In this document: positions 1-6,603 of the stretch, piece by piece
How positions within the stretch are numbered: the first letter of the stretch is position 1
How the letters are laid out: every line of letters starts with the position of its first letter
DNA from: Flavobacterium sp.
GTDB lineage: Bacteria > Bacteroidota > Bacteroidia > Flavobacteriales > Flavobacteriaceae
DNA: 6,603 nucleotides
NCBI GenBank assembly: GCA_012032075.1
Contig: JAAURU010000215.1
Coordinates: forward strand, 1 to 6,603
Direction: 5' to 3'
Made by a program: the position numbers and the translations under genes
Notes under the pieces: model-generated
Database searches by the model: none
The model's input: the letters and a program-made list of their open reading frames with translations, nothing else
Told to the model about the DNA's origin: nothing

Positions 1-1963
1 GATGTGGTAGAAGATACCGAAATTACAATAGATGACATTTTCAAAAATGTTTAATCCTGGTATAGCTAAAATTGTAGAAGGATTAACCAAAATTGCCAAA
101 GTAAAAACAGATCAAGACGTATCTATGCAAGCGGAAAATTTCCGTAAAATGTTATTGACATTGAATGATGATGTACGTGTAATTTTGATAAAAATTGCTG
201 ATAGATTGCACAATATGCAAACTATGGATAGTATGGCAGAATACAAACAAGCAAAAATTGCTTCTGAAACATTATACATTTATGCTCCATTAGCACATCG
301 TTTAGGATTATACAACATCAAAACACAATTAGAAGATTTAGGCTTAAAATACACTGAACCCGAAGTTTTCCAAGACATTGTAAGTAAAATAAAAGAGACA
401 AAACAAGAACAAGACGAATATATAAAAGCAATTTCAGATGTTTTATGTAAGTCTTTAGATGAAGAAGGAGTTGAATACAGTATAAAAGGGAGACCTAAAT
501 CCATTTATTCTATTCGAAGAAAAATGAAAGCTCAAGGTGTAAGTTTTGAAGAAGTTTACGACAAATTTGCTCTAAGAATAATTTACAAATCAAATCCTCA
601 CGATGAAAAATTTCTAGCTTGGAAAATTTATTCCATTGTAACAGATCATTATCGTCCAAGTCCAAGTCGTTTAAGAGACTGGATTTCATCCCCAAAATCT
701 ACTGGTTATGAAGCACTTCATATAACAGTTATGGGACCAAAAGGGCGTTGGGTAGAAATCCAAGTGCGAAGTGAACGCATGGATGAAATTGCTGAGAAAG
801 GGTATGCCGCGCATTACAAATACAAAGGTGTTGGTGCAGAAGAACATGGTTTAGAAATTTGGTTAAACCAATTAAAAGAAGCATTGGAAAGTCAGGCTTC
901 TAATGCAGTAGATTTTGTTGAAGATTTTAAATTGAATTTATATTCTAAAGAAATTTACATTTTCACACCAAAAGGAGATATTAAATCGTTACCAAAAGGT
1001 GCTACTTCTTTAGACTTTGCTTTTAGTATTCATACCGATATTGGAATGAAAACAAGAGGAACAAGAGTAAACGGTAAATTAGTACCTTTAAATTATGTCC
1101 TTAATAGTGGTGACCAAGTTGAAATTATAACTTCTCCTAATCAAAAACCTACCATTCAATGGTTAGATTATGTTACCACTTCAAGAGCAAAAAATAAGAT
1201 TAAAAACTCGCTAAATGAAAATACTAAAAAAATTGCTGAAGACGGAAAAGAAGTTTTAAATCGTAAATTACGTCATTTAAAAATTACACTTAATGAAACT
1301 ACGGTTAATGAATTGGTAAACTATTTTAAACTACAAACCAGTTTAGATTTATTTTACCGAGTAGGAATTGGAGCCATTGAAAATCAACAATTAAAAGATT
1401 TTGCTGCCCAAAAAAGTAATACAATTGTCAATTTCTTAAAGAAACCATTTAATAGAACTTCTTCAATAAAACCTGAACAAATTGAAAAAAACGAAATCAG
1501 CAAAAAATATGATATGCTGGTTTTTGGAGTGGAACAAAACAAACTGGATTACAAACTTTCAACTTGTTGTAATCCTATTCCTGGTGATGAAGTTTTTGGA
1601 TTCATAACTATTACAGAAGGCATTAAAGTACACCGAAAAGATTGTCCTAATGCAATAAGCTTACAGTCAAATTATGCCTATAGAATAATTCCTGCAAAAT
1701 GGATAGACTCTAGCCAAGAAGAATTTAAAGCCATGCTTAATATTACAGGAATGGACACCATGGGATTAACAAATGAATTGACTAAAGTAATTTCTAATCA
1801 AATGCATGTCAACATTGAGAACATTTCATTAAGTGGAAAAGCTGGTATTTTTAATGGAAAAATAACGGTTATCGTACCTAACAATACCATTCTTAAAAAA
1901 CTAATAGATAATATTAAAAAAGTAGATGGAATTGATAAAGTTACACGAATTTACCAGAATTAG
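1..1963 (+). CDS. spoT: Bifunctional (p)ppGpp synthetase/hydrolase, RelA/SpoT family (5' partial, one frame break)
   Basis: This is the long-form Rel enzyme of the stringent response: it makes (p)ppGpp from ATP and GDP/GTP and hydrolyses it again. The window opens at the D of the hydrolase HDxxED motif (DVVEDT, bases 1-18). The frame then breaks at about 38-47 and continues in the frame of the ATG at 32. Numbering from that ATG, the hydrolase motif ADRLHN is at 56-61. The synthetase domain has GRPKSIYSI at 153-161, the catalytic-type D177 in VYDKFALRI, YEALH at 226-230 and ExQ at 242-244. A TGS domain lies near 308-370, a CC/zinc-type domain has C512, C513, H534 and C538, and an ACT domain lies near 565-643. 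Both catalytic halves look competent. About 80-90 N-terminal residues lie outside the window, judging from a family length near 735-740. The ATG at 32 is not the true start, because homology continues upstream of it in another frame. Stop TAG is at 1961-1963. No terminator follows. Confidence 0.95.
38..47 (+). other. Apparent +1 frame break in spoT
   Basis: Upstream, frame 1 reads DVVEDTEITIDDI and then stops at TAA 52-54. Downstream, frame 2 reads KMFNPGIAKIVEGLTKI, which is typical Rel sequence. Removing one T from the run 38-41 (giving DDISKMFNPG) or one A from the run 43-47 (giving DDIFKMFNPG) joins the halves. The sequence alone does not say which run is affected. A sequencing indel is the likeliest cause. 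Confidence 0.85.
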
Positions 1964-2006
1964 AATTCCTTATATATATCATCTTATTAATATGCATTGT
2001 TAAAAA

Positions 2007-2041
2007 AAACTTCAAACTTCCTTCTTCTAACTTCTAACTTT
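2007..2041. repeat. Heptanucleotide repeat upstream of fur, about 5 degenerate units
   Basis: Thirty-five bases read as five consecutive 7-mers in constant register with the pattern NNACTTC. The first two units are AAACTTC, the third is CTTCTTC, the fourth is TAACTTC and the last is TAACTTT. The array ends 3 bp before the putative -7 promoter element of fur, so it occupies the place of a -33 element. I recall similar CTTCTAA-type intergenic repeats in flavobacterial genomes, but cannot verify that here. Confidence 0.65.
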
Positions 2042-2044
2042 GGT

Positions 2045-2052
2045 TATCTTTG
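2045..2052 (+). promoter_or_regulatory. Putative Bacteroidota -7 promoter element for fur(-purA)
   Basis: TATCTTTG is an exact match to TAnnTTTG, the -7 element recognised by the Bacteroidota primary sigma factor. Transcription would start near 2058, leaving a leader of about 15 bases before the ATG at 2073. The -33 element (TTTG/TTG) is not visible at the usual 17-23 bp spacing: the heptad repeat lies there and offers only TTC. Confidence 0.55.
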
Positions 2053-2072
2053 CAATTATTCAGTTAATCCAA

Positions 2073-2513
2073 ATGGAAAACAATAAAAATCAAGAAATTG
2101 TAAAAAATGTATTTACAAAATACCTTGAAGAAAAAGCACATCGCAAAACTCCAGAACGTTATGCCATTCTTCAAGAAATCTACAATTCAAAAGAACATTT
2201 TGATATCGAATCGTTGTATATTAAAATGAAAAACAAAAATTATCGCGTTAGTAGAGCTACATTATATAATACAATAGAGTTATTATTAGAGTGTGGCTTA
2301 GTGCGTCGTCATCAATTTGGGCAAAATCAAGCTCACTATGAAAAATCATATTTCGATAAACAACATGACCATATCATTATGACTGATACTGGTGAAGTAA
2401 TCGAATTTTGTGATCCAAGAATACAACAAATTAAACAAACCATGGAAGATATGTTTAATATTGATATTCAAACACATTCACTGTATTTCTACGGTACAAA
2501 AAAAAGAAAATAA
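2073..2513 (+). CDS. fur: Fur/PerR-family metal-responsive transcriptional repressor
   Basis: This 146-residue cytoplasmic DNA-binding regulator has the two-part Fur layout. The N-terminal winged helix carries RKTPERYAIL (24-33), HFDIESLY (42-49) and the recognition region VSRATLYNTIELLLECGLV (59-77). The C-terminal dimerisation and metal domain has HDH (98-100), GEVIEFCDP (107-115) and THSLYFYG (134-141). Against E. coli Fur, the sensing-site ligands H33/E81/H88/H90 correspond to H42/E90/H98/H100. The structural CxxC (C93, C96) is replaced by M103 and T106, and no C-terminal CxxC exists. H87 and E108 of the accessory site correspond to Q97 and Q118. I recall such changes from other flavobacterial Fur proteins. 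ATG 2073 is chosen because the in-frame TTG at 2040 lies upstream of the promoter element and adds only 11 unrelated residues. Fur is an inference; PerR or Zur specificity cannot be excluded. purA follows after 54 bp. Confidence 0.9.
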   Translation: MENNKNQEIVKNVFTKYLEEKAHRKTPERYAILQEIYNSKEHFDIESLYIKMKNKNYRVSRATLYNTIELLLECGLVRRHQFGQNQAHYEKSYFDKQHDHIIMTDTGEVIEFCDPRIQQIKQTMEDMFNIDIQTHSLYFYGTKKRK

Positions 2514-2567
2514 AATTTTAGAATAACTACAATTAAACAATAAATTACAAACAACTAAAACATTACA

Positions 2568-3841
2568 ATGACCGTAGATTTATTATTAGGGCTGCAATGG
2601 GGAGACGAAGGAAAAGGAAAAATCGTCGATGTATTAACTTCAAAATATGATATAATTGCTAGATTTCAAGGTGGTCCAAATGCTGGACACACATTAGAAT
2701 TTGACGGAATTAAACATGTTCTTAGAACCATTCCTTCTGGAATTTTTCATAAAAACGCTATCAATATAATAGGAAATGGTGTCGTAATTGATCCTGTAGT
2801 CTTTCAAAAAGAATTAGAAGGCTTAGAAAAATTTAATATGGATATTAAATCTAAATTATTTATTTCTAGAAAAGCACACCTTATTTTACCCACACACCGT
2901 CTTTTAGATGCTGCTTCTGAAGCTTCAAAAGGAAAAGCAAAAATTGGCTCTACTTTAAAAGGTATTGGACCTACTTACATGGACAAAACAGGAAGAAATG
3001 GAATTCGTGTAGGTGATATTGAATTAGAAGATTTCAAATTACGTTATAGAGCATTAGCAGATAAAACATGAAGCTATGATTGCTTTCTATGATGTTGATT
3101 TACAATATGATTTAAAAGAAATGGAAGACGAGTTTTTTACTTCTATTTCCGAGTTTGAAAAAACTAACTTTTATAGATAGCGAAGAATATTTAAACAAAG
3201 CTTTAAAAGAAGGAAAATCAATATTAGCAGAAGGAGCTCAAGGCTCTCTTTTAGATGTCGATTTTGGAACCTATCCTTTTGTAACTTCTTCAAATACAAC
3301 TGCTGCTGGTGCTTGCACAGGTTTAGGAATAGCTCCAAATAAAGTAAAAGACGTGTTTGGAATTTTCAAAGCCTATACAACTCGTGTTGGAAGTGGTCCT
3401 TTCCCAACAGAATTATTTGATGAAGCAGGGCAAACTATGGCAAAAGTAGGTAACGAATTTGGTTCCGTTACTGGTCGTGCTCGTCGTTGCGGATGGTTAG
3501 ATTTAGTAGCACTAAAATATGCTGTTCAAGTAAATGGTGTTACCCAATTATATATGATGAAAGGTGATGTACTCTCAGGTTTTGACACTTTAAAAATTTG
3601 TACTGGTTACAAATATAAAGGAAAAGAAATCCAACACTTACCATACAACATTGAACCTGAAAATGTAGAACCTATTTTTACAACAATGAAAGGTTGGAAA
3701 GCCGATTTAACAGGAATGACCTCTTATGAAGAATTACCCGCTGAACTAAAAGAATATATTAAATTCATAGAAAAAGAAGTTGAAGTTCCTATCAAAGTAA
3801 TATCTGTAGGTCCAGATAGAAAACAAACGATTACAAAATAA
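2568..3841 (+). CDS. purA: Adenylosuccinate synthetase (two apparent frame breaks)
   Basis: PurA condenses IMP with aspartate, using GTP, to give adenylosuccinate, the first committed step from IMP to AMP in the cytoplasm. The gene is read in three successive frames: 2568 to about 3066, then to about 3160, then to TAA 3839-3841. Repairing two single-base insertions gives 423 residues, normal for the family. Family motifs run in order: GLQWGDEGKGKIVD (GTP/IMP site, residues 8-21), GGPNAGHT, GNGVVIDP, SRKAHLILPTHR and GSTLKGIGPTYMDK before the first break. After the second come LAEGAQGSLLDVDFGTYPF, TRVGSGPFPTE, TGRARRCGWLD, KGDVLSGFDTLK and SVGPDRKQT. The middle piece (KHEAMIAFYDVDLQYDL, EDEFFTSI) is also PurA-like. 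Without repair the first product ends at TGA 3069-3071, and an apparent TTG start at 3155 is an artefact. The ATG at 2568 follows an A-rich leader without Shine-Dalgarno. With no promoter motif in the 54-bp gap, cotranscription with fur is likely. A terminator follows at 3847. Confidence 0.95.
3063..3066 (+). other. Apparent +1 frame break in purA (A run)
   Basis: The upstream frame reads RALADK and then T-stop (TGA 3069-3071). With three instead of four A it continues as ADKHEAMIAFYDVDLQYDL, matching the PurA pattern. The run GATAAAACATGAA therefore appears to have one A too many. Confidence 0.85.
3158..3163 (+). other. Apparent +1 frame break in purA (A run)
   Basis: The middle frame reads EFFTSISEFEK and then meets TAG at 3178-3180. 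With five instead of six A it continues as SEFEKLTFIDSEEYLNKALK, which fits PurA. An indel elsewhere between about 3130 and 3165 is possible, but this six-A run gives the cleanest join. Confidence 0.8.
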
Positions 3842-3846
3842 ATTGT

Positions 3847-3875
3847 AAAACGCTTTCTTAACGAAAGCGTTTTTT
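3847..3875 (+). terminator. Rho-independent terminator after purA
   Basis: A perfect 11-bp stem (AAAACGCTTTC at 3847-3857 with GAAAGCGTTTT at 3863-3873) encloses the 5-base loop TTAAC. The U tract starts within the 3' arm and runs to 3875. It begins 6 bases after the purA stop codon and ends the probable fur-purA unit. The A tract on the 5' side makes it potentially usable from both strands, but no gene converges on it here. Confidence 0.9.
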
Positions 3876-3891
3876 ATTATAAAAATATCTT

Positions 3892-3910
3892 AATAAGAAT
3901 AGCTTATTCT
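3892..3910. repeat. Small inverted repeat upstream of the ostA-like promoter
   Basis: Two mutually exclusive 6-bp hairpins overlap here. AATAAG (3892-3897) pairs with CTTATT (3903-3908), and AGAATA (3896-3901) pairs with TATTCT (3905-3910). A T run begins at 3913. It could be an operator near the -33 region, a weak backup terminator, or chance in AT-rich DNA. Confidence 0.3.
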
Positions 3911-3920
3911 AGTTTTTACT

Positions 3921-3928
3921 TATTTTTG
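3921..3928 (+). promoter_or_regulatory. Putative Bacteroidota -7 promoter element for the ostA-like gene
   Basis: TATTTTTG matches TAnnTTTG. The start point would fall near 3934-3936, leaving only about 10 bases before the TTG at 3946. No TTG-type -33 element stands 17-23 bp upstream. Its position between the purA terminator and the next start codon supports it, but the AT-rich context makes chance matches likely. Confidence 0.5.
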
Positions 3929-3945
3929 ACACAAAATAAATACAA

Positions 3946-5640
3946 TTGAAAAAAATTGAACATTTTATAGTTTGCTTTTCCTTACTAGGAATTTTTGCAA
4001 ATGCTCAAGATAAAAAACCTGAACAATCTGGTAAAATTGTTTTACAGGAATCGGAAAAAATCATAATTGAACATTCCGATTTTATTGATATGAACCAATA
4101 TGAAATTCCAGGAGCAACAGTATTTACTGGCAATGTTCGTGTTATACACAAAGGAACTAAAATAAATTGCAATAAAGCCTACTATTTTACAGATGATAAT
4201 TATGTAAAAGCCTTTGGAAACGTAATCATCAATCAAGGTGACTCCATAACAATGAACAGTCGTTATGCTGAATATGATGGTAAAGAAGAATTTGCTTTTG
4301 CAACAGGAGAAGTAAATCTTCGCTCACCTGAATCTACTTTGATAACTGATACTATTTTCTTCGACAAGAAAAAACAAATTGCTTTTTACAACAGTTATGG
4401 AACTATTGTTAATAAAGAAAATACTTTAAAAAGTCGCTCTGGTAGGTATTTTATGAATGCTAAAAAATACCAATTCACCACTGCTGTTACGGTTACAAAT
4501 CCTAAAAGTGTTATCAAAACTAATCATTTGGATTTCTATGAAAATTCGGGTCATGCTTATGTTTTTGGTCCTTCAACAATAACAAGTAAAGAAAATGTTA
4601 TTTACACAGAAAACGGATTTTATGATACAAAAAGCGACATTGGTAAACTAAAGAAGAATAGCAAAATAACTTACAATAATAAAATTATTGAAGGTGATGA
4701 TTTGTTTTATGACCAAAAGAAAAATTTTTCCAAAGGAATTAATAATGTAAAAATTACCGATACAATTAATAATCTAGTAGCCAAAGGTGACTATGCAGAA
4801 ATGTATCGCAATACAACAACTCGAAAAGATTCTATTATTTTGACCAAAAGAGCCGTAGTCATTACAAAAGTTGAAAACGATTCATTATACATGCATGGTA
4901 AAAAAATTCTAGTAACTGGTCCACCTGAAGATAGAGTAATTCGTGCCTTCAACAATGTTAGATTTTTCAAAACAGATATGAGTGGAAAGTGTGATTCGAT
5001 TCATTCTAATAATAAAACTGGACTCACAAAACTCATAGGAAACCCTGTTTTATGGAATAATGACAATCAAATGACAGGCGATGTAATGCACTTAATAGGC
5101 AATAATGAAACAGAGAAACTCGATTCTTTAAAAGTAATTAATAATGCTTTTATTGTACAAAAAGATACATTAAGCGAAAATGGTTACAACCAAATCAAAG
5201 GTCAAAACTTATTTGGAAAGTTCAAAGACAACAAACTAAGTGAAGTTGACATTATTAAAAATACTGAATCCATATACTATATGTATAACGATAAGAATGA
5301 ACTTGTAGGAATTGATAAAAAAGTATGTAGTAAAATGAATTTTATTTTTGAGGATAACCAAATTGCCTCTCAAACTGCTTATCAAGAAGTAGAAGCCAAT
5401 ACGTATCCTGAAGAAGAATTTCCGGAAAACGCAAGGAAACTTAGAGGTTTTATTTGGAGAGGAGACGAACGAATAAAATCGAAAGACGATATTTTCCCAG
5501 AAGAAGAAAATATTTTGCATGAAAAAGTTTTAATTGAAAGTAAAAAGAAAGCACTTGAAGAAGATGTTCCTATGGAAACTTTGAAAGAAACATTAGAATA
5601 TGATAAGAAGAAACCTAAGGCTAAGGAGAAAAAAAAGTAA
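3946..5640 (+). CDS. Secreted OstA/LptA-like protein
   Basis: This 564-residue protein resembles the OstA-like (LptA jelly-roll) proteins of Flavobacteria. It has a short Sec signal peptide (KKIEHFIVCFSLLGIFANA, likely cut after A20), so it acts in the periplasm or outer membrane. The body (about 55-480) is built of many short beta-strand units in LptA/OstA_N style, such as GATVFTGNVRVIHKGTKINC (56-75), KAFGNVIINQGDSITMNS (88-105) and VIRAFNNVRFF (331-341). LptA-type domains bridge lipopolysaccharide from inner to outer membrane, so a role in LPS transport is inferred from the family. A motif I recall as conserved, FPENARKLRGFIWR, is at 492-505. The last 35 residues or so are highly charged and Lys/Glu-rich. 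TTG 3946 is chosen because an in-frame TAA lies at 3937-3939, no ATG occurs before codon 49, and only this start supplies the signal peptide. The gene has its own promoter after the purA terminator. Confidence 0.82.
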   Translation: MKKIEHFIVCFSLLGIFANAQDKKPEQSGKIVLQESEKIIIEHSDFIDMNQYEIPGATVFTGNVRVIHKGTKINCNKAYYFTDDNYVKAFGNVIINQGDSITMNSRYAEYDGKEEFAFATGEVNLRSPESTLITDTIFFDKKKQIAFYNSYGTIVNKENTLKSRSGRYFMNAKKYQFTTAVTVTNPKSVIKTNHLDFYENSGHAYVFGPSTITSKENVIYTENGFYDTKSDIGKLKKNSKITYNNKIIEGDDLFYDQKKNFSKGINNVKITDTINNLVAKGDYAEMYRNTTTRKDSIILTKRAVVITKVENDSLYMHGKKILVTGPPEDRVIRAFNNVRFFKTDMSGKCDSIHSNNKTGLTKLIGNPVLWNNDNQMTGDVMHLIGNNETEKLDSLKVINNAFIVQKDTLSENGYNQIKGQNLFGKFKDNKLSEVDIIKNTESIYYMYNDKNELVGIDKKVCSKMNFIFEDNQIASQTAYQEVEANTYPEEEFPENARKLRGFIWRGDERIKSKDDIFPEEENILHEKVLIESKKKALEEDVPMETLKETLEYDKKKPKAKEKKK

Positions 5641-5665
5641 TTAGTAAAGAGTGATTAGTGATTAG
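5641..5665. repeat. Second 7-bp-period repeat, between the ostA-like gene and the aminotransferase
   Basis: Just after the stop codon, 25 bases read as 7-mers in register: TTAGTAA, AGAGTGA, TTAGTGA, then TTAG. The core is an exact tandem of AGTGATT (5650-5663). The period equals that of the array before fur, whose reverse complement has TTAGAAG units, so both share TTAG plus three purine-rich bases. The remaining spacer to 5701 is A-rich and shows no TAnnTTTG promoter. Confidence 0.55.
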
Positions 5666-5701
5666 ACTTTTTTAAAATAAACTTTCAAATCAACAATTAA
5701 A

Positions 5702-6603
5702 ATGATTGAAGATTTTTCAAATATCAAGCACAAACAACTCCACATCCTTTAGCTATGGAAATTTCACATGCTAAAGGAAGTTATATATACGATACAAAAG
5801 GAAATGCCTATCTAGATTTTGTAGCTGGTGTTTCTGCAACTACTTTAGGTCACCAACCTAAAAGGGTTAATGATGCCATAAAAGCGCAATTAGACAAATA
5901 TTCGCATGTTATGGTTTATGGAGAATATGCCCAACAACCAGCTACTGAGTTTTGTAAATTACTAGCTTCGCTCCTACCTAAAAATTTAAACAAAACGTAT
6001 TTAGTAAATTCAGGAACAGAAGCTATCGAAGGAGCATTGAAATTAGCAAGAAGAGTAACAGGAAGAAGTCAATTAATCTCATGCCATAACGCTTATCATG
6101 GAAATACTATGGGAAGCATGAGTGTTATGGGATTTGAAGAACGCAAACAAATCTTTCGCCCCTTAATTCCTGATGTTGATTTTATTACTTTCAATAGCGA
6201 AGCCGATTTAGATAAAATAACTACAAAAACAGCTGGAATTCTTTTAGAAACCATTCAAGGTGGTGCTGGGTTTATCCAACCTGAAAATGATTTTTTACTC
6301 AAAGTTAGAAAACGTTGTGATGAAACAGGAACCGTTTTAATTTTAGATGAAATCCAACCAGGTTTTGGTCGAACAGGAAAATTATTTGGTTTCCAAAATT
6401 ATAATATGATTCCAGATGTAGTTGTTATGGGAAAAGGAATGGCAAGCGGAATGCCTGTAGGAGCTTTTACTGCTTCGGCTGAAATGATGGATTTGTTAAG
6501 TCACGATCCAAAATTAGGACACATTACCACTTTTGGCGGACATCCAGTAATTGCAGCAGCTAGTTTAGCTACTTTGCAAGAAGTTTTAGAAACCAATATT
6601 ATG
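5702..6603 (+). CDS. Class-III PLP-dependent aminotransferase (3' partial, one frame break)
   Basis: This is a fold-type I, class-III aminotransferase of the acetylornithine/GABA/ornithine group, often labelled aspartate aminotransferase family protein. It transfers an amino group to a 2-oxo acid through a PLP-lysine Schiff base in the cytoplasm; its substrate cannot be read from the sequence. With the frame repaired at 5713-5717 the start is ATG 5702 (MIEDFFKYQAQTTPHPLAM), and 301 of roughly 390-395 residues are visible. Motifs by repaired numbering are NSGTEA (103-108, PLP phosphate), YHG (132-134), E183 in ETIQGGAGF, DEIQPGFGRTG (216-226, D216 to the PLP nitrogen), K245 in GKGMASGMP (Schiff-base lysine), and TTFGGHP near the right edge. 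All catalytic residues are present. Without repair, ATG 5702 reaches TAG after 16 codons and the first usable start is ATG 5755, losing 18 residues. It lies 61 bp after the ostA-like gene with no promoter or terminator seen, so cotranscription is plausible. Confidence 0.92.
5713..5717 (+). other. Apparent -1 frame break near the aminotransferase start (T run)
   Basis: From ATG 5702 the frame reads MIEDFSN and soon stops. Adding one T to the five-T run gives MIEDFFKYQAQTTPHPLAM, the usual start of this family in Flavobacteria as I recall it. The frame that is open downstream has a TGA at 5707-5709 and no start before 5755. Confidence 0.8.

Noticed and set aside
280..695. Open frames on the - strand inside spoT (280-504 and 510-695)
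   Set aside because: They lie wholly inside well-conserved Rel coding sequence, resemble no family I know, and look like antisense shadows of AT-rich codons.
1964..2006. Terminator after spoT
   Set aside because: Only AT-rich sequence with a TATATATAT stretch and an A run is present; I find no stable stem followed by a T tract.
2040..2072. Longer fur start at TTG 2040
   Set aside because: It lies upstream of the likely -7 element at 2045-2052, so it would be untranscribed from that promoter, and it adds 11 hydrophobic residues not typical of Fur.
2514..2567. Separate purA promoter in the fur-purA gap
   Set aside because: The 54 bases hold no TAnnTTTG match and no hairpin; they look like an A-rich leader within an operon.
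3063..3163. Programmed ribosomal frameshifting in purA
   Set aside because: There is no stop-codon slippery context or pseudoknot that I can see. Two shifts in the same direction would be needed, and PurA is not known to use recoding.
3155..3841. Independent protein starting at TTG 3155
   Set aside because: It is the C-terminal half of PurA; the apparent start arises from the frame break in the A run at 3158-3163.
4042..5520. Open frames on the - strand inside the ostA-like gene (4042-4236 and 5236-5520)
   Set aside because: They are Phe/Ile/Tyr-rich reverse complements of Lys/Asn/Glu codons, with no start context or homology, inside a gene with a clear signal peptide.
5666..5701. Promoter for the aminotransferase (TAAACTTTC near 5680)
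   Set aside because: It does not fit TAnnTTTG: the final G is absent and the spacing is wrong.
1..6603. CRISPR array, insertion sequence, tRNA/rRNA, toxin-antitoxin or defence island
   Set aside because: Almost all of the window is taken by five known protein families, and the spacers (at most about 110 bp) are too short and lack the required structures.

Overview
The window is low-GC DNA (roughly one third G+C by eye) that reads as a Flavobacteriaceae-type member of the Bacteroidota. Four things support this. Protein wording matches my memory of Flavobacterium-like homologues throughout. Two intergenic regions carry the Bacteroidota -7 promoter motif TAnnTTTG. Shine-Dalgarno sequences are absent, with short A-rich leaders instead. 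A Fur homologue lacks the structural CxxC, as I recall for this group. All genes are on the + strand and all are housekeeping or envelope functions.

Layout: (1) 1-1963, the 3' ~90% of a long bifunctional RelA/SpoT (p)ppGpp synthetase/hydrolase, cut by the left edge exactly inside its HDxxED motif. (2) 1964-2072, a spacer with a 7-bp-period repeat lying against a Bacteroidota promoter. (3) 2073-2513, a Fur-family regulator. (4) 2568-3841, purA (adenylosuccinate synthetase), 54 bp after fur with no visible promoter, so probably cotranscribed with it. (5) 3847-3875, a clean intrinsic terminator. (6) 3892-3928, a small inverted repeat and a second promoter. (7) 3946-5640, a secreted OstA/LptA-like protein starting at TTG. 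(8) 5641-5701, a short spacer with a second 7-bp-period repeat. (9) 5702-6603, a class-III PLP-dependent aminotransferase cut by the right edge.

The most striking feature is four reading-frame breaks in three genes: one in spoT (about 38-47), two in purA (3063-3066 and 3158-3163) and one in the aminotransferase (5713-5717). Each lies in a short A or T run, each is repaired by one base, and the family motifs continue on both sides. Repairing both purA breaks gives 423 residues, the normal family length. The simplest reading is indel errors in the underlying assembly rather than decayed genes, and I annotate intact proteins across the breaks.

Functionally the genes touch nucleotide metabolism and its stringent control (Rel uses GTP/GDP and ATP; PurA uses GTP and IMP), metal-responsive repression (Fur) and outer-membrane biogenesis (the OstA-like protein). 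I see no CRISPR array, mobile element, tRNA, rRNA, toxin-antitoxin pair or defence gene, and no evidence of a new biological system.
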